Below are positions 1 to 11,408 of a stretch of DNA of 64,000 bases, in pieces. Position 1 is the first letter of the stretch. Each line of letters opens with the position of its first letter. Origin of the DNA: Terebella lapidaria (Eukaryota > Annelida > Polychaeta > Terebellida > Terebellidae); the NCBI GenBank assembly GCA_949152475.1, contig OX424569.1, positions 32,533,950 to 32,597,949 on the forward strand. Direction: 5' to 3'. The notes below the pieces were generated by a model. The model was not told the DNA's origin and ran no database searches. It saw nothing but the letters and a program-made list of their open reading frames with translations. The position numbers and the translations under genes were made by a program.

Positions 1-1124
1 ATGATTTGACCTAAATGCAACAATATGTTGGTTCCAAACCTAAAATGTGCACCACTATCATCTAGCTCCGTTTGTTGTAGGGCCAATTATAGCGTAAGTT
101 CAATTCCGCATATGGTTGCAGTAATTGTCTGAAGAATTCGACTTGGTCATGTCAAAGATAAAAATTGAATAACGAAATTTCCATGTCGAAGATGGAAATA
201 GATGTTGAACGTAGAGTATCATGTCTGTTAGTACATGGACATACCCCGAAAGTTGCAGAAATATTAGTGTGAAGTTTATTTGTTATTGAAGCTCCAGAAA
301 AATCCCCAAACGAGGTCTGCGTCATTCAGGCCGAACGATTTTGATGGCTGGAATATTGATACAATATTTATTTGGATTATGAGTGACATTTTGAACGAGA
401 AAATGATGTTTATATTTTGTTGAATGACGGGAAATCAGGAGAGACATCTCATTGAATGATATGACTGAACCATCGTGATTAAAATATCTGCACGTTACTT
501 CCTTTCAATTGCAAGGTTCCCTCGATTTCATTCATGTGTCTGTTAATCTCCCGAATTGAGTTCGTACTTTACTCTGGTTATGTGATTGTACACGAACTGT
601 TGAGAGCATCGTATTGCCTCTCTCGTCGTGTGCTATACCAGTATGGGCGTATGACATATCATGCGTATCCGATAGTAGGTGTTCTTCGGTTGCTTGTGAG
701 TCTTTCTTTTTGTATTTCAGTTGATTTATTCGGTTAAAAAATGACACAGCACAAAATGCTAAGCTGTGTGGTATGAGATGACTTAAACAACCAGAATAAC
801 ACCGACGAGTGAATACATTCATTTCTGTTATGGTCCCAAAAAGAAAAGAAAATGAGTAGATGAGTAGATGTTTCTATTGAATACATTACTTGGTAAATGG
901 TTTATAGGAGCACAATAAGAAATACGATTACTTATACATGTGGTAGGCCTAATTGAGTATCCGACCAGATTGAGAAAACGACACCATTACACACCAAGTT
1001 TACTCGGAAAGAATAGTGTTGTGCTCGGAATACAACGCAGGGTTCGAGTGACCTCGTCATGCTGAGATCCAATGGTAAGAAAATCCGTGGATGATTCGTT
1101 ATGACACTTATTCTGCCAATTGCG
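1..1124. other. Upstream flank of GPCR unit A, no gene
   Basis: AT-rich sequence with no coding region I can support. The last part (about 1020-1124) resembles the upstream flanks of the other two GPCR copies (about 22070 and 49010), sharing a stretch around GGGTTCGAGTGA and CCAATGGTAAGAAAA. It therefore belongs to the same duplicated block and was cut by the transposon that follows. Confidence 0.5.
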
Positions 1125-1133
1125 CAACAGTGA

Positions 1134-3159
1134 GGGACACCCGAAAACGAGTTCCAAGTTCCAAGTTCCGAGTTCCAAGTTCCAAGTTCCGCGTTTAAAG
1201 TTCTAAGAGAAAGGTGTCGTCGGTGTTCAGTCAATACCGTAAAACTTCTAATGAACGCCCGGGCGTCTATTGATTTCAGTTACACTCTAGACCCGGCGTC
1301 TATTAGAACCCGGCGTTTATTAGAACCGGCGTTTATTGATTTCAGTCGTTGTGTGGACCTGGCATTCATTGGAATTGCCGAGGCCTGAGTTACGATATGA
1401 CAAATCGGACGACAGTTTAGATATTAAAAGCTGGAAATTCCCGACTGGGACGCGTTGACGTTGTCGATATTAGTATCTATACGTTGCTATGTTACACAAT
1501 GTACCTACATAGACCCGGCGTGCAGGGACGTCACCAGAACGACACCACGACGCACGTGCGTACACTTTCTTTCCAGAAAAACAAAAATAACATAAAAGAA
1601 AAAAAATCGGAGTGACCGAACGCGATCTTGGCTAGACCTATCGGCTGGATGACGTTTTAGAACCGTCAAACAATCTTCGGCCAATCACAGCGCAGCTATT
1701 TATTGTACACCATGTGGTCCGCCAAAGAAAAAGCGCGGGAAAACTGATAGCCACACATATATTACCTGGGTAGGTTCAAATATTTATTTTCAGTGCTGAC
1801 ATGTGAAAATATAGTGTCGGACTGATACACAATATTGTCGGCATACAATTGCGGTGTTTAAATTATCGATATTTCTATACCAAGCCGATGGCCAGCTACA
1901 CTCGGATTTATTTTATTTAAAGCAGCTGCCTTCGAATGTATGCAATATTTTCTTCAAAACTAAATCGTAGTGCAACACATCTAATACAAGATAATAAAAC
2001 ATGTGCACACTGACTTTGACGATTACACCCCGTCCGAGCTGTCTTTTAGCCTTGTAGACTCGACAATTAATCCGGTGTAGCCGTGTTGTCGGTGGCCAAT
2101 CAAATTGCAAGGGTTCTCTGATTAGGTCTAAGTTTCAATTATTTTTTGTTCGTTCATATTTCTGTGATCCGTCACATTGGAAGGTTTCAACAAATTTTAT
2201 AACGTCAAATATGGTCCAAATTTATCTATAGAAAGTGCAAAAACACAAAATTTTCTTGGGAGGCTTACGGCACCCCCAACCCCCCAGACCGGTCTCGCTT
2301 CGCTCGCTCGCATTCCTTTTAATGGTTCAGATTGGTGAGTTGTGCATTTCTCATACCATCTATTGAATATGTTCATCTTGTGTGCAATTTGGAAATAAAT
2401 AACTTATACTTACTCATACTTACTTATACTTACTTATACTAGTACACTTCTTTTCAATCCTGGTGTCGGCCCTGCCGGCGTCTATTAGAACCCGGCGTCT
2501 ATTAATTTCAGTATACCTGAACCCCCGGCGTCTATTAGAAATTTTACGGTATTTCTATGCCACGCTTTTCCAGGAGTTCTTTGAACATTGAGTCTGAAAG
2601 TTGCAGAGACGAGGGATCATGGCGTCAGTTTGAAGGCGCAGCACCACTATATGTTACACGTTCGAATAAATGATAAATATCAAATTCTTCTATTGAATAT
2701 TTGTTCAGTCATCCACAGCATAGTTCGTTGGTGATGCCTGAACAATTATTTAATAAAAGAAATAGACAAGATCCGAATTTATTTATGAATTTTTGTATTT
2801 AGTTTTGTGAATGTAAAATATAGAAATGATATAAAAAATACATTTGAACTAAATAGAATTGAACGAAAAACACACCTAAATCCGCAAACTATCCGAAATT
2901 TCAAATCATACCCGCGTGGCACTGCGAGGTCCGCGCGTACCAGGCATCAGCTTGGAAGGTTAATTTTCGACTTTTGATATTTAAAGGTGGCACAAGAAAG
3001 TGATTTAATGAGTTGGAGAGACCCGATGCAGAAATATAAATACGATAACTGCACTTTCTTGGGACTTTAAATGCGGAACTTGGAACTTGGAACTCGGAAC
3101 TTGGAACTCGGAACTTGAAACTCGGAACTTGGAACTTGGAACTCGTTTTCGGGTGTCCC
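1134..3159. mobile_element. Inverted-repeat DNA transposon with 9-bp target duplication
   Basis: The left end GGGACACCCGAAAACGAG is mirrored at the right end by CTCGTTTTCGGGTGTCCC. Both inverted repeats run about 100 bp inward and consist mostly of GGAACTTGGAACTC-type minisatellite repeats. The element is flanked by a perfect 9-bp direct repeat CAACAGTGA (1125-1133 and 3160-3168). The uninterrupted counterpart near 22195-22215 in the second GPCR unit lacks it. There is no transposase ORF, so it is non-autonomous. A 9-bp duplication with long inverted repeats suggests a Mutator-like (MULE) class, but this is inference. It carries the element at 1237-2549. Confidence 0.75.
1237..2549. mobile_element. 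Nested non-autonomous element, TA target site
   Basis: Terminal inverted repeats begin CCGTAAAACTTCTAAT on the left and CCGTAAAATTTCTAAT (reverse complement) on the right. They continue into a repeated motif, CCCGGCGTCTATTAGAA, present several times at both ends. TA flanks both sides (1235-1236, 2550-2551). The interior is AT-rich with an ACTTACTCATACTT tandem stretch near 2405-2440 and no transposase. TA duplication suggests a Tc1/mariner-type mobiliser, by inference only. Confidence 0.65.
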
Positions 3160-3408
3160 CAACAGTGAACAGTCTGCATCGCTCTAATGATGGTGTGTAT
3201 GATGAAGTCTTGTGGGCTGGTGATTATTAATTACGTATAGAGATTCCCCTAATGGCTTCTAATTACCTTCATGCTGTTACAAATTGGAAGGCAGGATGCT
3301 GTACAGAGGGATCATCAACGGGTATCTGCGCAATCCGGCTTGGCCGCTCATCTGGCCAGATCCTGATGAAACCCGAGACCATAAGCAGCATTGCTTACCA
3401 ACACAAGT

Positions 3409-3418
3409 CTATATAAGG
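3409..3418 (+). promoter_or_regulatory. TATA box of GPCR copy A
   Basis: CTATATAAGG lies 67 bp upstream of the ATG at 3476. The same TATA box and the following GCACNAGCACAG segment occur before the other two GPCR copies (22442, 49185). This conservation supports a core promoter rather than a chance AT-rich word. Confidence 0.6.
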
Positions 3419-3475
3419 CACCAGCACAGTATAACACTTTCAATCTTCAGACTATGATACAGCCTGGTGAAAAAA

Positions 3476-4678
3476 ATGATGGATTCTATCATAGTTTTGG
3501 GAACATTGGAATGTGTATTTGCCTCTTCAGTGGTGATAACCAATGGCTTGGCGGAAACTGGTTGTTGCCTTACGAAGAACAGAAAGAAATCAACTCACTC
3601 TTTTTTGATGCGAAACTGTGCTGCAGGATGTATCAATGGTCTTGCTATTTTATTCACTGGCTCCTATCCGGTACTTGCGATGCAAAACTGGACGCTGTGC
3701 GTGATAAGATCATGGATGATCCGATCATCTTCAGGGATATATGTTTATCACTTAGCGATGCTTACTTTGGATCTCTACCTATCACCGAAGCAGATGACGC
3801 TTGGTCCCACCTTGTCAATGAAGACAGTTGTGATTGCTTCAGTTGCTGGTAACCTGTTCTGGACCTTGTTGAATGTAAGTATCAATCTATTACCACATTT
3901 ATTATTATGCAGTACTATTTACCACATTTATATTACCACATTTATTATTATGCAGTACTATTTGGTGTAACCTATTACATATATGCAGTACTATTAACCT
4001 ATTAGTAACCTATAGTACTATTAACCTATTAGTAACCTATAGTAACCTATTAAATATATGCAGTACTATTTGCTGGTAACCTGTTCTGGACCTTGTTGAA
4101 TGTAAGTATCAATCTATTACCACATTTATTATTATGCAGTACTATTTACCACATTTATATTACCACATTTATTGTTATGCAGTACTATTTGGTGTGTCAG
4201 AACTGAACACGGTTCGGAAATCTGTGGAACTCTGTCCTGCACCCGCATGGATCAATGCAGGTTTTCTTGTGTTTTATCTCGTCACTTTAATTGTCGCGTT
4301 GACCTCTCATGCGCTGTCTACAGAGATTGCCGAAACACACACAGGTCCAGTTGGACATGTACAGAGTGCATCACTGAGGAAGCTGAAGAAAATGAAAATT
4401 GTTCTCACAGTTTACAGTGTTTCTCATGGCACTGGGGTTCCAAACCTTGTTTGCATTCTGTGAACCATGCGAGAGAACATGTGGAGGTAGCCCTGCGTTC
4501 AGTATTTACGATTGTATTGCATGCGCCACAGCTCTTCATACCTATTGTTCTCATCTCTGCAAATGATGGACTTCAAGAAGTTTACGACAAAATATGTCCC
4601 TGGAATTGTTGTTTGCGTCCTGAGAAGAGAGTGGTTCCCTCCGACACTGGACAGCAGGTCATCAGCGCTAATGTATAG
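3476..4678 (+). pseudogene. GPCR-like seven-transmembrane gene, copy A (broken)
   Basis: This copy is homologous to the GPCR-like ORFs at 22497 and 49252. From the ATG (the tandem ATG ATG GAT used by all three copies) it encodes the first four membrane segments up to the NLFWTLLN stretch. There it is interrupted by about 310 bp of repeated AT-rich sequence (3877-4186). Coding similarity resumes with the segment matching transmembrane helices 5 and 6. A 5-bp deletion near 4425 relative to the other copies, inside the motif SVSWFMAL, shifts the frame. The last part (helix 7 and tail, to 4678) is readable in another frame. Unlike the other two copies it keeps the full cysteine-containing C-terminal tail, ending at a TAG. 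It is most likely a pseudogene. An intron is the alternative for the insertion, but GT-AG joining at the obvious sites does not keep the frame. Confidence 0.7.
3845..4195 (+). repeat. Tandem duplication with GT...AG edges inside GPCR copy A
   Basis: A segment of about 226 bp, including exon sequence (GCTGGTAACCTGTTCTGGACC) followed by GTAAGTATCAATC, occurs at about 3845 and again at about 4072. It contains many short repeats of TATGCAGTACTATT and TTACCACATTTAT. Each repeat starts its insert with a splice-donor-like GTAAGT and ends in TATGCAG. The duplicate therefore contains a second copy of coding sequence within non-coding DNA. Confidence 0.7.
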
Positions 4679-4858
4679 ATTCAGTTAGCTCCTATAAAGT
4701 TGAGCAAGCAATGGACTTCCAAGAGGTTCAGAAATGGTTATCTCTAGAAATGTTATGTGCGTCGCGAGAACCAAGTGGTTCCCTCCGACATTTACTGGAT
4801 TGGATTGGGGGTCCTCAGGCGCAACATTTAGTTAGCTCTTATAGAATTGTGCACAATA

Positions 4859-5090
4859 CAGTGGTCCCCCTAGAAAATACCAACTCATAGTTGGTAATAC
4901 CAAAAATATAGTTGGTAATACCAAAAACATAGTTGGTAATACCAAAATACCAACTCACCCCTCTATGAAGACATTTTCGTGGCGTCAAGATCAGTTTAGC
5001 ATCTAAATGAACCCCTCTGATAAAATTTCCCCTCAGATAAAACCCTAATTTAGTGGCAGAATGGTGCGTCTTAACTGAGGGGGACCACTG
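4859..5090. mobile_element. 232-bp MITE with CAGTGGTCCCC ends, TA target site
   Basis: Perfect inverted ends CAGTGGTCCCCCT (left) and AGGGGGACCACTG (right) are flanked by TA (4857-4858, 5091-5092). The homologous stretch after GPCR copy B (around 23577) reads CACAATACTAC with no insert, which is the empty site. The interior has three tandem AATAYCAAAAAYATAGTTGGT units. CAGT-type ends with TA duplication fit a Tc1/mariner-derived MITE. Confidence 0.85.
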
Positions 5091-5092
5091 TA

Positions 5093-5819
5093 CTACAGAG
5101 ATAAAAAAAGTGAGAATATAACGACACGAATGTACAATTAGTTTGCCAAGAAAATAAAGAAGCCAAGTACAATGAGATGTTAACCACACATCCTGAACAT
5201 TTCAAACTACCCGACTGTTTTCTGCAAGTATGCTGCTGTGAAGACAAGTATTTGTAAGACCAGCGTACTACCTTTAGTAGTAAGAACATTTTTTTTACTT
5301 AATTAGATCCAAGAAAATACAAAAGAAAATACCAGTCTCAAATCACCTCCTGCGGAGCCCTTGGATCATCAATTATTTTCGTTTCTTTCACAAAATTGGG
5401 CAGTTCAATGGCTCCTTCGTCAGAAAAACATTATAATATCAACCGTTTGTACTGATTATATCGGAATGAAAGGCACATGACCAAAACATAACGATTAAGG
5501 CTATAGATAACGACGACATAAATTAAGGAAAGACAATTCAATTACTTGGATAAAACTATGTACATGTATTTTGAATAGTTTTTGTGATTGCTTCAATCAC
5601 TTGTTTCTCTTTTATGTGTAAAGTTTAGAAAAATGCTTGTATTGTTCCGTGTTTTCTCGTTCGATCATTAGTGACTAATTGTTCCATTATGGCTGAATAT
5701 ATCATTAGAAACGTAAGAGCTATTATCTTGTGTGTAGCATGTATATGTACCAATAATAAAAAACAAATAGACATGATTATGACATGATTTTGAGTCTTTC
5801 ATGCTATGTTAAATCCTCG
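5093..5819. other. Downstream flank of GPCR unit A, no gene
   Basis: Non-coding. It aligns with sequence after GPCR copies B (about 23590-23960) and C (about 50330-50680), for example the CCAAAACATAACGATT stretch at 5481 and 50645. It marks the extent of the duplicated block around copy A. No ORF is supported here. Confidence 0.6.
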
Positions 5820-7270
5820 TCATATCTCGGAACATATTGACTTGTATTAATCGGAATTCATATAAAGTGAAAACGGCACCATGACCATTATGAAACAATG
5901 GCTGTTTTTCTGTTTTTCGTTTCGTCAGTATATTCAGGAAAATATATATCCTTATGGGGTTTTAACATGGGAATTCTAGCTTGCCATTTGATGCTGTATG
6001 GGATTGAGACAAATCAGTGGAATAGCCGATTTGAATAGGGGTCTTCTCAAAGAAAATACAATGCTAATAATTCATTCTATTACTCGTGCTCGAATATATT
6101 TCGCATTGAAGAAATCACAATCAAACAATATCCACAGAAATTCTTCAGTCCGAATCAGAACTGGTGGATCCACCCGGATGTATGACGACCCGATCAATGT
6201 GGATTTCGTCGAAAACTTTGAACGTCAACTTCATGTTACGCTCATAGATATTATATGTATACATATGTTATAGGATACTGGTATTTTGGCCCATCTGTTT
6301 GAGTGGAAAATATTATAGGCATATGTGTTGTACGTTGAAAATATATTATCAGGAACAATATTTTGCTTGAATGATCAACAGCGCAATCAAGTACAAATAT
6401 TTTGTAATTTTTCTGAAATCTGTTCCATAGCTTCTTTGTGACAGTCCCTCAACCAAAACTGAGCTGAGCTCAGAGGATTTTAATTGGACTCAAAGGCCAG
6501 AGCAACGTGAGCATAGCCGGGCACGATACAAAGCTGATAAAAAACTAGACACCCTCAATCCTCAATTCATATAGTGGGCCCAAGTATCATACGCTGCGCT
6601 TTAATACTACTCGTCCACTAAATGAATGCCATTTAATCCGTCTGTCACCTTTTTAATCCTTATTGAATATGGAGCAAGGCGCAGTGGGCCCAAGTATCAT
6701 ACGCGGCGCCTTAATACTACTCGTCCACTGAAGGCATACCATTTAATCCGTCTCACACCTTTTTAATCCTTATTGAATACAGAGGAAGGCGCAGGATATG
6801 ATACTTGGGCCGCGCAGTGTATGATACTTGGGCCATATATTGATGAAAACTGAACATGTTCGTCTGTTTAGCGATAACAATGTACTGCAATCAGATTATA
6901 TAATTGTTGTACTGTTCGGCCTGACATACAGTTTCACACCCAAATATAAACCAACATTCTCAGCCTTTCCAGGACATAAAAATACAATCAGTTTTTGAAC
7001 AGCATAATTCATCACATTTTACTTTTCAGACCGTTGCACACCACTGGTCAGACCAATGATTTTTCTTCGCATTAATAAGCTGTAGCATTGGCATTCACCA
7101 TTGTTTTAACTTTCCGCTTTCCCGCTCATTGTTACAATGGTAAAACCCCCTTTAAAATCGTATTCATTGAAATAATTATTTTATGTGTGAAGAACAAACT
7201 TCAAATTCACCTCAGCTACGTTGGTCACAGTCTTGTTCAAACGTTGCCTGAATTTCATATGATACAAGTC
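5820..7270 (+). repeat. Interspersed repeat, inverted copy at 39258-40331
   Basis: This stretch aligns in reverse complement with 39258-40331. Examples are AACATGGGAATTCTAGCTTG at 5965 against 40165, and GTTCAAACGTTGCCTGAATT near 7240 against 39270. There is no convincing ORF. It ends within 20 bp of the LINE fragment at 7284 and contains the MITE at 6577-6834, which the other copy lacks. Confidence 0.75.
6577..6834. mobile_element. MITE with GGCCCAAGTATCATAC ends
   Basis: The left end GGCCCAAGTATCATACGCTG is matched at the right by its inverse with one mismatch. Inside are two tandem units of about 110 bp, each starting GGGCCCAAGTATCATAC. A second inverted copy of the end near 6797 makes the right side double-ended. 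The inverted sister repeat near 39580 runs through the corresponding position without it. No ORF. Confidence 0.7.
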
Positions 7271-7283
7271 ATATGATACAAGT

Positions 7284-7425
7284 TCGAGATTTACCCAAAG
7301 CACTCAACCACTGACGCTATTACTAAGTTTCTTGCAGATGTACTAAAAGGCCATGAAAATAAATTGCCCACTTTAGCAGTATTCCTGGACCTCTCCAAGG
7401 CATTTGATACTATTGACCATCATTC
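7284..7425 (+). pseudogene. LINE reverse-transcriptase fragment (N-terminal motifs)
   Basis: Translation from about 7290 gives PKHSTTDAITKF and then AVFLDLSKAFDTIDH. These are the two early RT motifs of non-LTR retrotransposons (the FDxVxH-type catalytic block). The similarity stops at 7425. The next expected RT block (YGVRGLALEWFRSYL) appears at 19656 in the same orientation, so this may be the 5' part of one LINE split by later insertions. Confidence 0.7.
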
Positions 7426-7924
7426 CCGGCCCCTCAGGGCCGGGTATATGTGATTGTCGTTGACCTCACCCTATGTATCTCCTGTCTTCCGACTCTCTCG
7501 GACGACTCTCCTAGATTCAGCATACATTGGTGTTGGTTTCGCGAATTTGCAATAAAAGCCGATAAATTCCGCTAAACTGATTTAAAAACACTGCTAATAT
7601 CACTGTACTAACAATAAGAATTTGAATGACAATGAGAAGTGCTGTTTCAAATTAGTTTTCGGCTGGTATTCGCAAGTGCAATTACCGATTCTCCTGCCGG
7701 TTATTTTGGAACTTCTCATATTTGAACCGCCCCAGATATAATCACTGCGTTATATAACTACGCCAACAAGTAATCACTAAGAATATGTTGTATTGCAGCG
7801 ACAGACAGTGATACGTTAGGTGTAAGCTTTTCAGAGAATAGTTTAAAATTATTTTTTCGAATTATTACAGTTGCATTAGGCCTGTTAGGCCATTTTTCGT
7901 GGGGCGATCAAGCGTGTAGCATAA
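7426..7924. other. Intervening sequence between LINE fragment and element 1
   Basis: It starts with a GC palindrome, CCCGGCCCCTCAGGGCCGGG, and then turns AT-rich. I see no gene. Its last bases, ATAA (7921-7924), are the target duplication of the LTR retrotransposon that follows. Confidence 0.5.
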
Positions 7925-8787
7925 TGTAAAGTTCGGTGCCCGCTACAGGGCGCCGCTCTCTACGGTAACAACTACAACCAGGTAACAGCACCTCCGGATC
8001 GGATCCAGAACATGCGGAGCGGGTTCCGCACATCCGGAACGGGTCCCGCACATCCGGAACGGGCTCCGGAACGAGTCCCGCACATCCGGAACGGGACTCC
8101 GCACATCCGGAACGGGCTCCGCATATCCGGAACGGGTCCGGCCGTCATACATCACAACATAACACATATCATCATCATCACCTTATCTACAACATGCACA
8201 TTATACATTCGTTATGGTAATGTAGCCGTGTGTAGAGTCCGAGGAGCCATGGAGCGGCTCCACGGAGCACGTACACGTGGGCATGTTGCTGGCCGGTCTC
8301 GCCGAAGGCACTGTCACAGAGATAGAACTCTGAGCCAGCCCGACGGTCTGCCAGAGCCTGTGTCACACGTCCCGGGAAGGGAGAGAACTGGCAATCCACA
8401 GGGCTTACGCCCCCGAGTCAGCAACTTGTCTCTCCCAGCCCGGGCCTCCCCATGGGAATCGTCCCCAGGGCTCTAAGAGCCCACTACTCCTGACCAGGGA
8501 ACGCAAAGCTCATGGCGAGCCTTGCGTGCGTCCTGTTCACTCTCTCTCGGACAATCTCCTCGATCGAGTCGCTTCCAGTGTATATATAATACACCACAAG
8601 CTGTAGGACGCACGCGAGGTTTAATCGATCCATTGTTATAGTTTACTGGAGCGTAAATTACAATACGTCGCCGTGGCTACGCACGCTCGAACGGAGCATG
8701 TCAAAACAAGGCCAAGTACGAAAAGGCCACATAAATGGCAGTTATGTTTACAATCACCTGCCGCGTGCTTAGGGCAAAATCGCCACA
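7925..8787 (-). repeat. Element 1 3' LTR (863 bp)
   Basis: In element orientation it begins TGTGGCG and ends TTTACA (TG...CA). It matches 18088-18930 but has one extra 20-bp unit in its internal array. It contains a TATA-like GTATTATATATACAC in element orientation at 8579-8594. Confidence 0.95.
7998..8145. repeat. Short tandem array CACATCCGGAACGG in the LTR
   Basis: Units of about 20 bp of the form GCACATCCGGAACGGGNNCC are repeated five to six times. The other LTR has one unit fewer. The units contain an ACATCCGGAA core resembling an ETS-type binding site. This resemblance is suggestive only. Confidence 0.8.
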
Positions 8788-8801
8788 TTACCCCCTTCTT
8801 A
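8788..8801 (-). other. Element 1 polypurine tract
   Basis: In element orientation, TAAGAAGGGGGTAA lies directly before the TGTGG of the 3' LTR. This is the expected plus-strand primer. The same purine run is found misplaced inside pol at 14351-14364. Confidence 0.85.
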
Positions 8802-8802
8802 C

Positions 8803-11408
8803 AATGTTGGTCCCCAACATGTTCCGCCCGCGCCCCAAACAGCCAAAACCCGACGAAGGCTTCGCATGGTGGGGTCCGGAAGAAGGCAAGATGGCAACGC
8901 CCGGAAGTCACGGCGCAAAACACTAGGACTTTAAGAGTCCCTTTTGGAAGAATGGGGAACTACCCCCGGACTTACGGAGTAAACTATAACGCGCTTTGTA
9001 ATTTTGAATAAACCCTCATAAACAAGCTAAAATTTTGACCGAGGTGGTCCAAAACCGTGTGATGACCTTGGAAGGTCATCCGTTATAAAAGGACGGTGTG
9101 TCGAGTCTTTGGAATATCTTTAAGGTTAAACTTTAAATTTAGAAATTTTGTAAAACGACACACCGAGTGATCAAAAGTGATAGTACCTCTAAAAAGTGTT
9201 GCCGGCCGCCCTACCGACCGGCACCTCAGACCCGCAGGGCGAATCTGAGGCAGGGCGGAGCCGCGGAAGCGGCTCCGGCTCGTCCGCACGGACATACATA
9301 CGCCTGACAGACATACATACACCTGCGGACAGCTGTCGCAGACAGCTATCAAAGCCAGCGCAGCAAGCCGCGCTGACTGCCAGTATCGGTATACTACTAC
9401 CCGGGCAGGCCAGTGTAGAGACGCGCGGACAGGCGGACATCCACAAACACATGTAGACACCCGTCCACCCGCACATCTCTGGACATGACCCGCCTACGGA
9501 ATACACCACCGGCATGAACACTCGCATCTCAAACGCCGGCCACGCTAGACCCCTCGGGGTCAAGCGCAGCTGCAGCGGACGAAACGCGAGTGGCACAAAA
9601 CAAATGCGCCAAACATCTGGAGATTAAATAAATAATCTGGGTACGACATTTTTACATATATTTATATGCAACAAATGTTGACAGCTATTCTACACGCGTA
9701 GCAGCGCACGCGGAGTCACTGAAAACTTCTGTCCCCGGTCATAACGACACACCACCCGAATCAAAATAGAAGCACTATTAGCTCATGCGGGTGCAATCAT
9801 TTCCCTCCGATGACTCCAAATCAAACCATGTATACGGGTAGAAAATAAATTTCTATCCCGGGGGACCTTGCAAATATCCTACAGTAGTTAAGATTAGTCA
9901 TTCGCTTTTGCGTCCGCACCGGCGGTAAATGACGTAAAATTAACCACCCCAGCAAGGTAGAAATTGGGCATAAAATTGACAGTAACCACTAACTTGTGGC
10001 TTGTACGAATATGTCAGACGAAAACAACAATAAATTGCCGTTCTCCAGTCTTTTCAAATATCACAGCAATCCGTCACTGTCAAAATTAGCGCAATCCCTT
10101 ACACCCCTCTAGCGAAAGCAGAAATCTCCCGATTTCTTACTCTCTTTTGCACCGGAAAGGAAATTTCACATACTTGTCTCACTTTGTATCAGTAAATGAG
10201 CAAGAACAGAATTCTCCAGAGACATGCCGCACACTTGTGGCTTATAATCCTCCCAATAAATAATAACTGAGATGGAAAATAAACAAAATCACTCCCCATA
10301 GCCGCTGGTACGCTTACAAGGCGATCGGACAAGCCCATGACAGGCGGACAGACAATTGGGCGCCCTGTGGGCGTTCATGACGCGCCCACTAGCAACCCCA
10401 ACGTACAGCCCGGCCGCGGAGCAAGCCCGGTCCAACCTTGAGCCCAAACGAACGACTACCGGAGCGCGGAGCCAATAGATTAGACGCGGAGCCGGCATGG
10501 TCCATAACCTCAATGGTTAGGGGGCGAACCCTTCATACCGGCGCCCAATCTAGAGGCGCCCAAAGATGGTGAAAGCAATAGCCGGCGGACGTCCGGAGCT
10601 GCCCGCGGATGGAGTCCAGACCGGACGCCTACCATTGTACGGCGTATTGCCCTTATCCAATGAATATGAAATTGGAATTAAAAGCCACCACAAGTGTTGC
10701 GCATGTAATCTACGACCCCCTTCTTAGAAGGAGGCCGGGGTTCCGGTCATTCCGGCCGGACCGCGTATTGTAAGGTACGATCCGGACGAGAATGAGCGTC
10801 ACCCGCTGCCGCGGCTGGTCCGCACACGCGGACTTAACAACCGCTCCATTATCATAATGGATAGTCGGTTTCCTGCCGTAAGAAACCTTAATTACTATAA
10901 CCGTAATAATAGTAATGGCTCACGGGGGATAACTACACCGAAGTGCGTCATCTTAAAGCGCCGCGGACGCCGGACGAGTCACGCGGACGAACCGCGGACG
11001 TCAGTCCTAACGTGCGGACACTATCCCCGCGTCCAGAGCCAGCTCCCCAAATCCGTGGGAAGGCGCTTCTCCCGCAGCGGACGTAAATCCCAACCTCAGT
11101 CTGGCCATATAAGAGGTTGTCCCGGGACCAGGGGCGTCCGGCCGGATCAGTAAACCGTTGTGCGGATTACGCCGGACAGCCGTCCACAATGTGCGGACAG
11201 GCCATCTGCACGTCCCTGGCGCTGGAAACTACAGGAGGGCGGATGCGGAGCGGCGGCGTTACAACATGAAAGTCTCCGCGGACCTCAACTCCGAAGATAG
11301 CCACAAAGTAGCCACCCGCGGAGGTAAGTCGTGCGGACTCTCACGGAACGACCTAAAACCCGTCCGTAGTATGATAGACGGGTACCGCAGACGCATCCGC
11401 ATGGGCGG
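8803..11408 (-). other. Element 1 non-coding region between pol and 3' LTR
   Basis: About 2.6 kb without a convincing ORF in the element's orientation. No envelope-like protein with signal peptide or membrane anchor is seen. The region is GC-rich and full of GCGGAC/GTCCGC words, like the rest of the element. It contains the palindrome and TATA box at 9062-9092 on the opposite strand. Decayed or regulatory sequence are both possible. Confidence 0.55.
9062..9090 (+). promoter_or_regulatory. Possible antisense promoter: palindrome plus TATA box
   Basis: ATGACCTT-GG-AAGGTCAT is an inverted repeat made of two AGGTCA-type half sites facing outward (nuclear-receptor-like). It is followed after 4 nt by TATAAAA (9084-9090). 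It lies on the strand opposite to the element's genes. No clear ORF follows, so function is uncertain. Confidence 0.35.

Noticed and set aside
3877..4186. Genuine intron in GPCR copy A
   Set aside because: Direct GT-AG joining shifts the frame, the other copies have no intron there, and a 5-bp deletion breaks the gene downstream anyway.
8788..11408. Envelope gene in the 3' part of element 1
   Set aside because: No ORF over about 135 codons in the element's orientation, and no signal peptide or membrane anchor was found.
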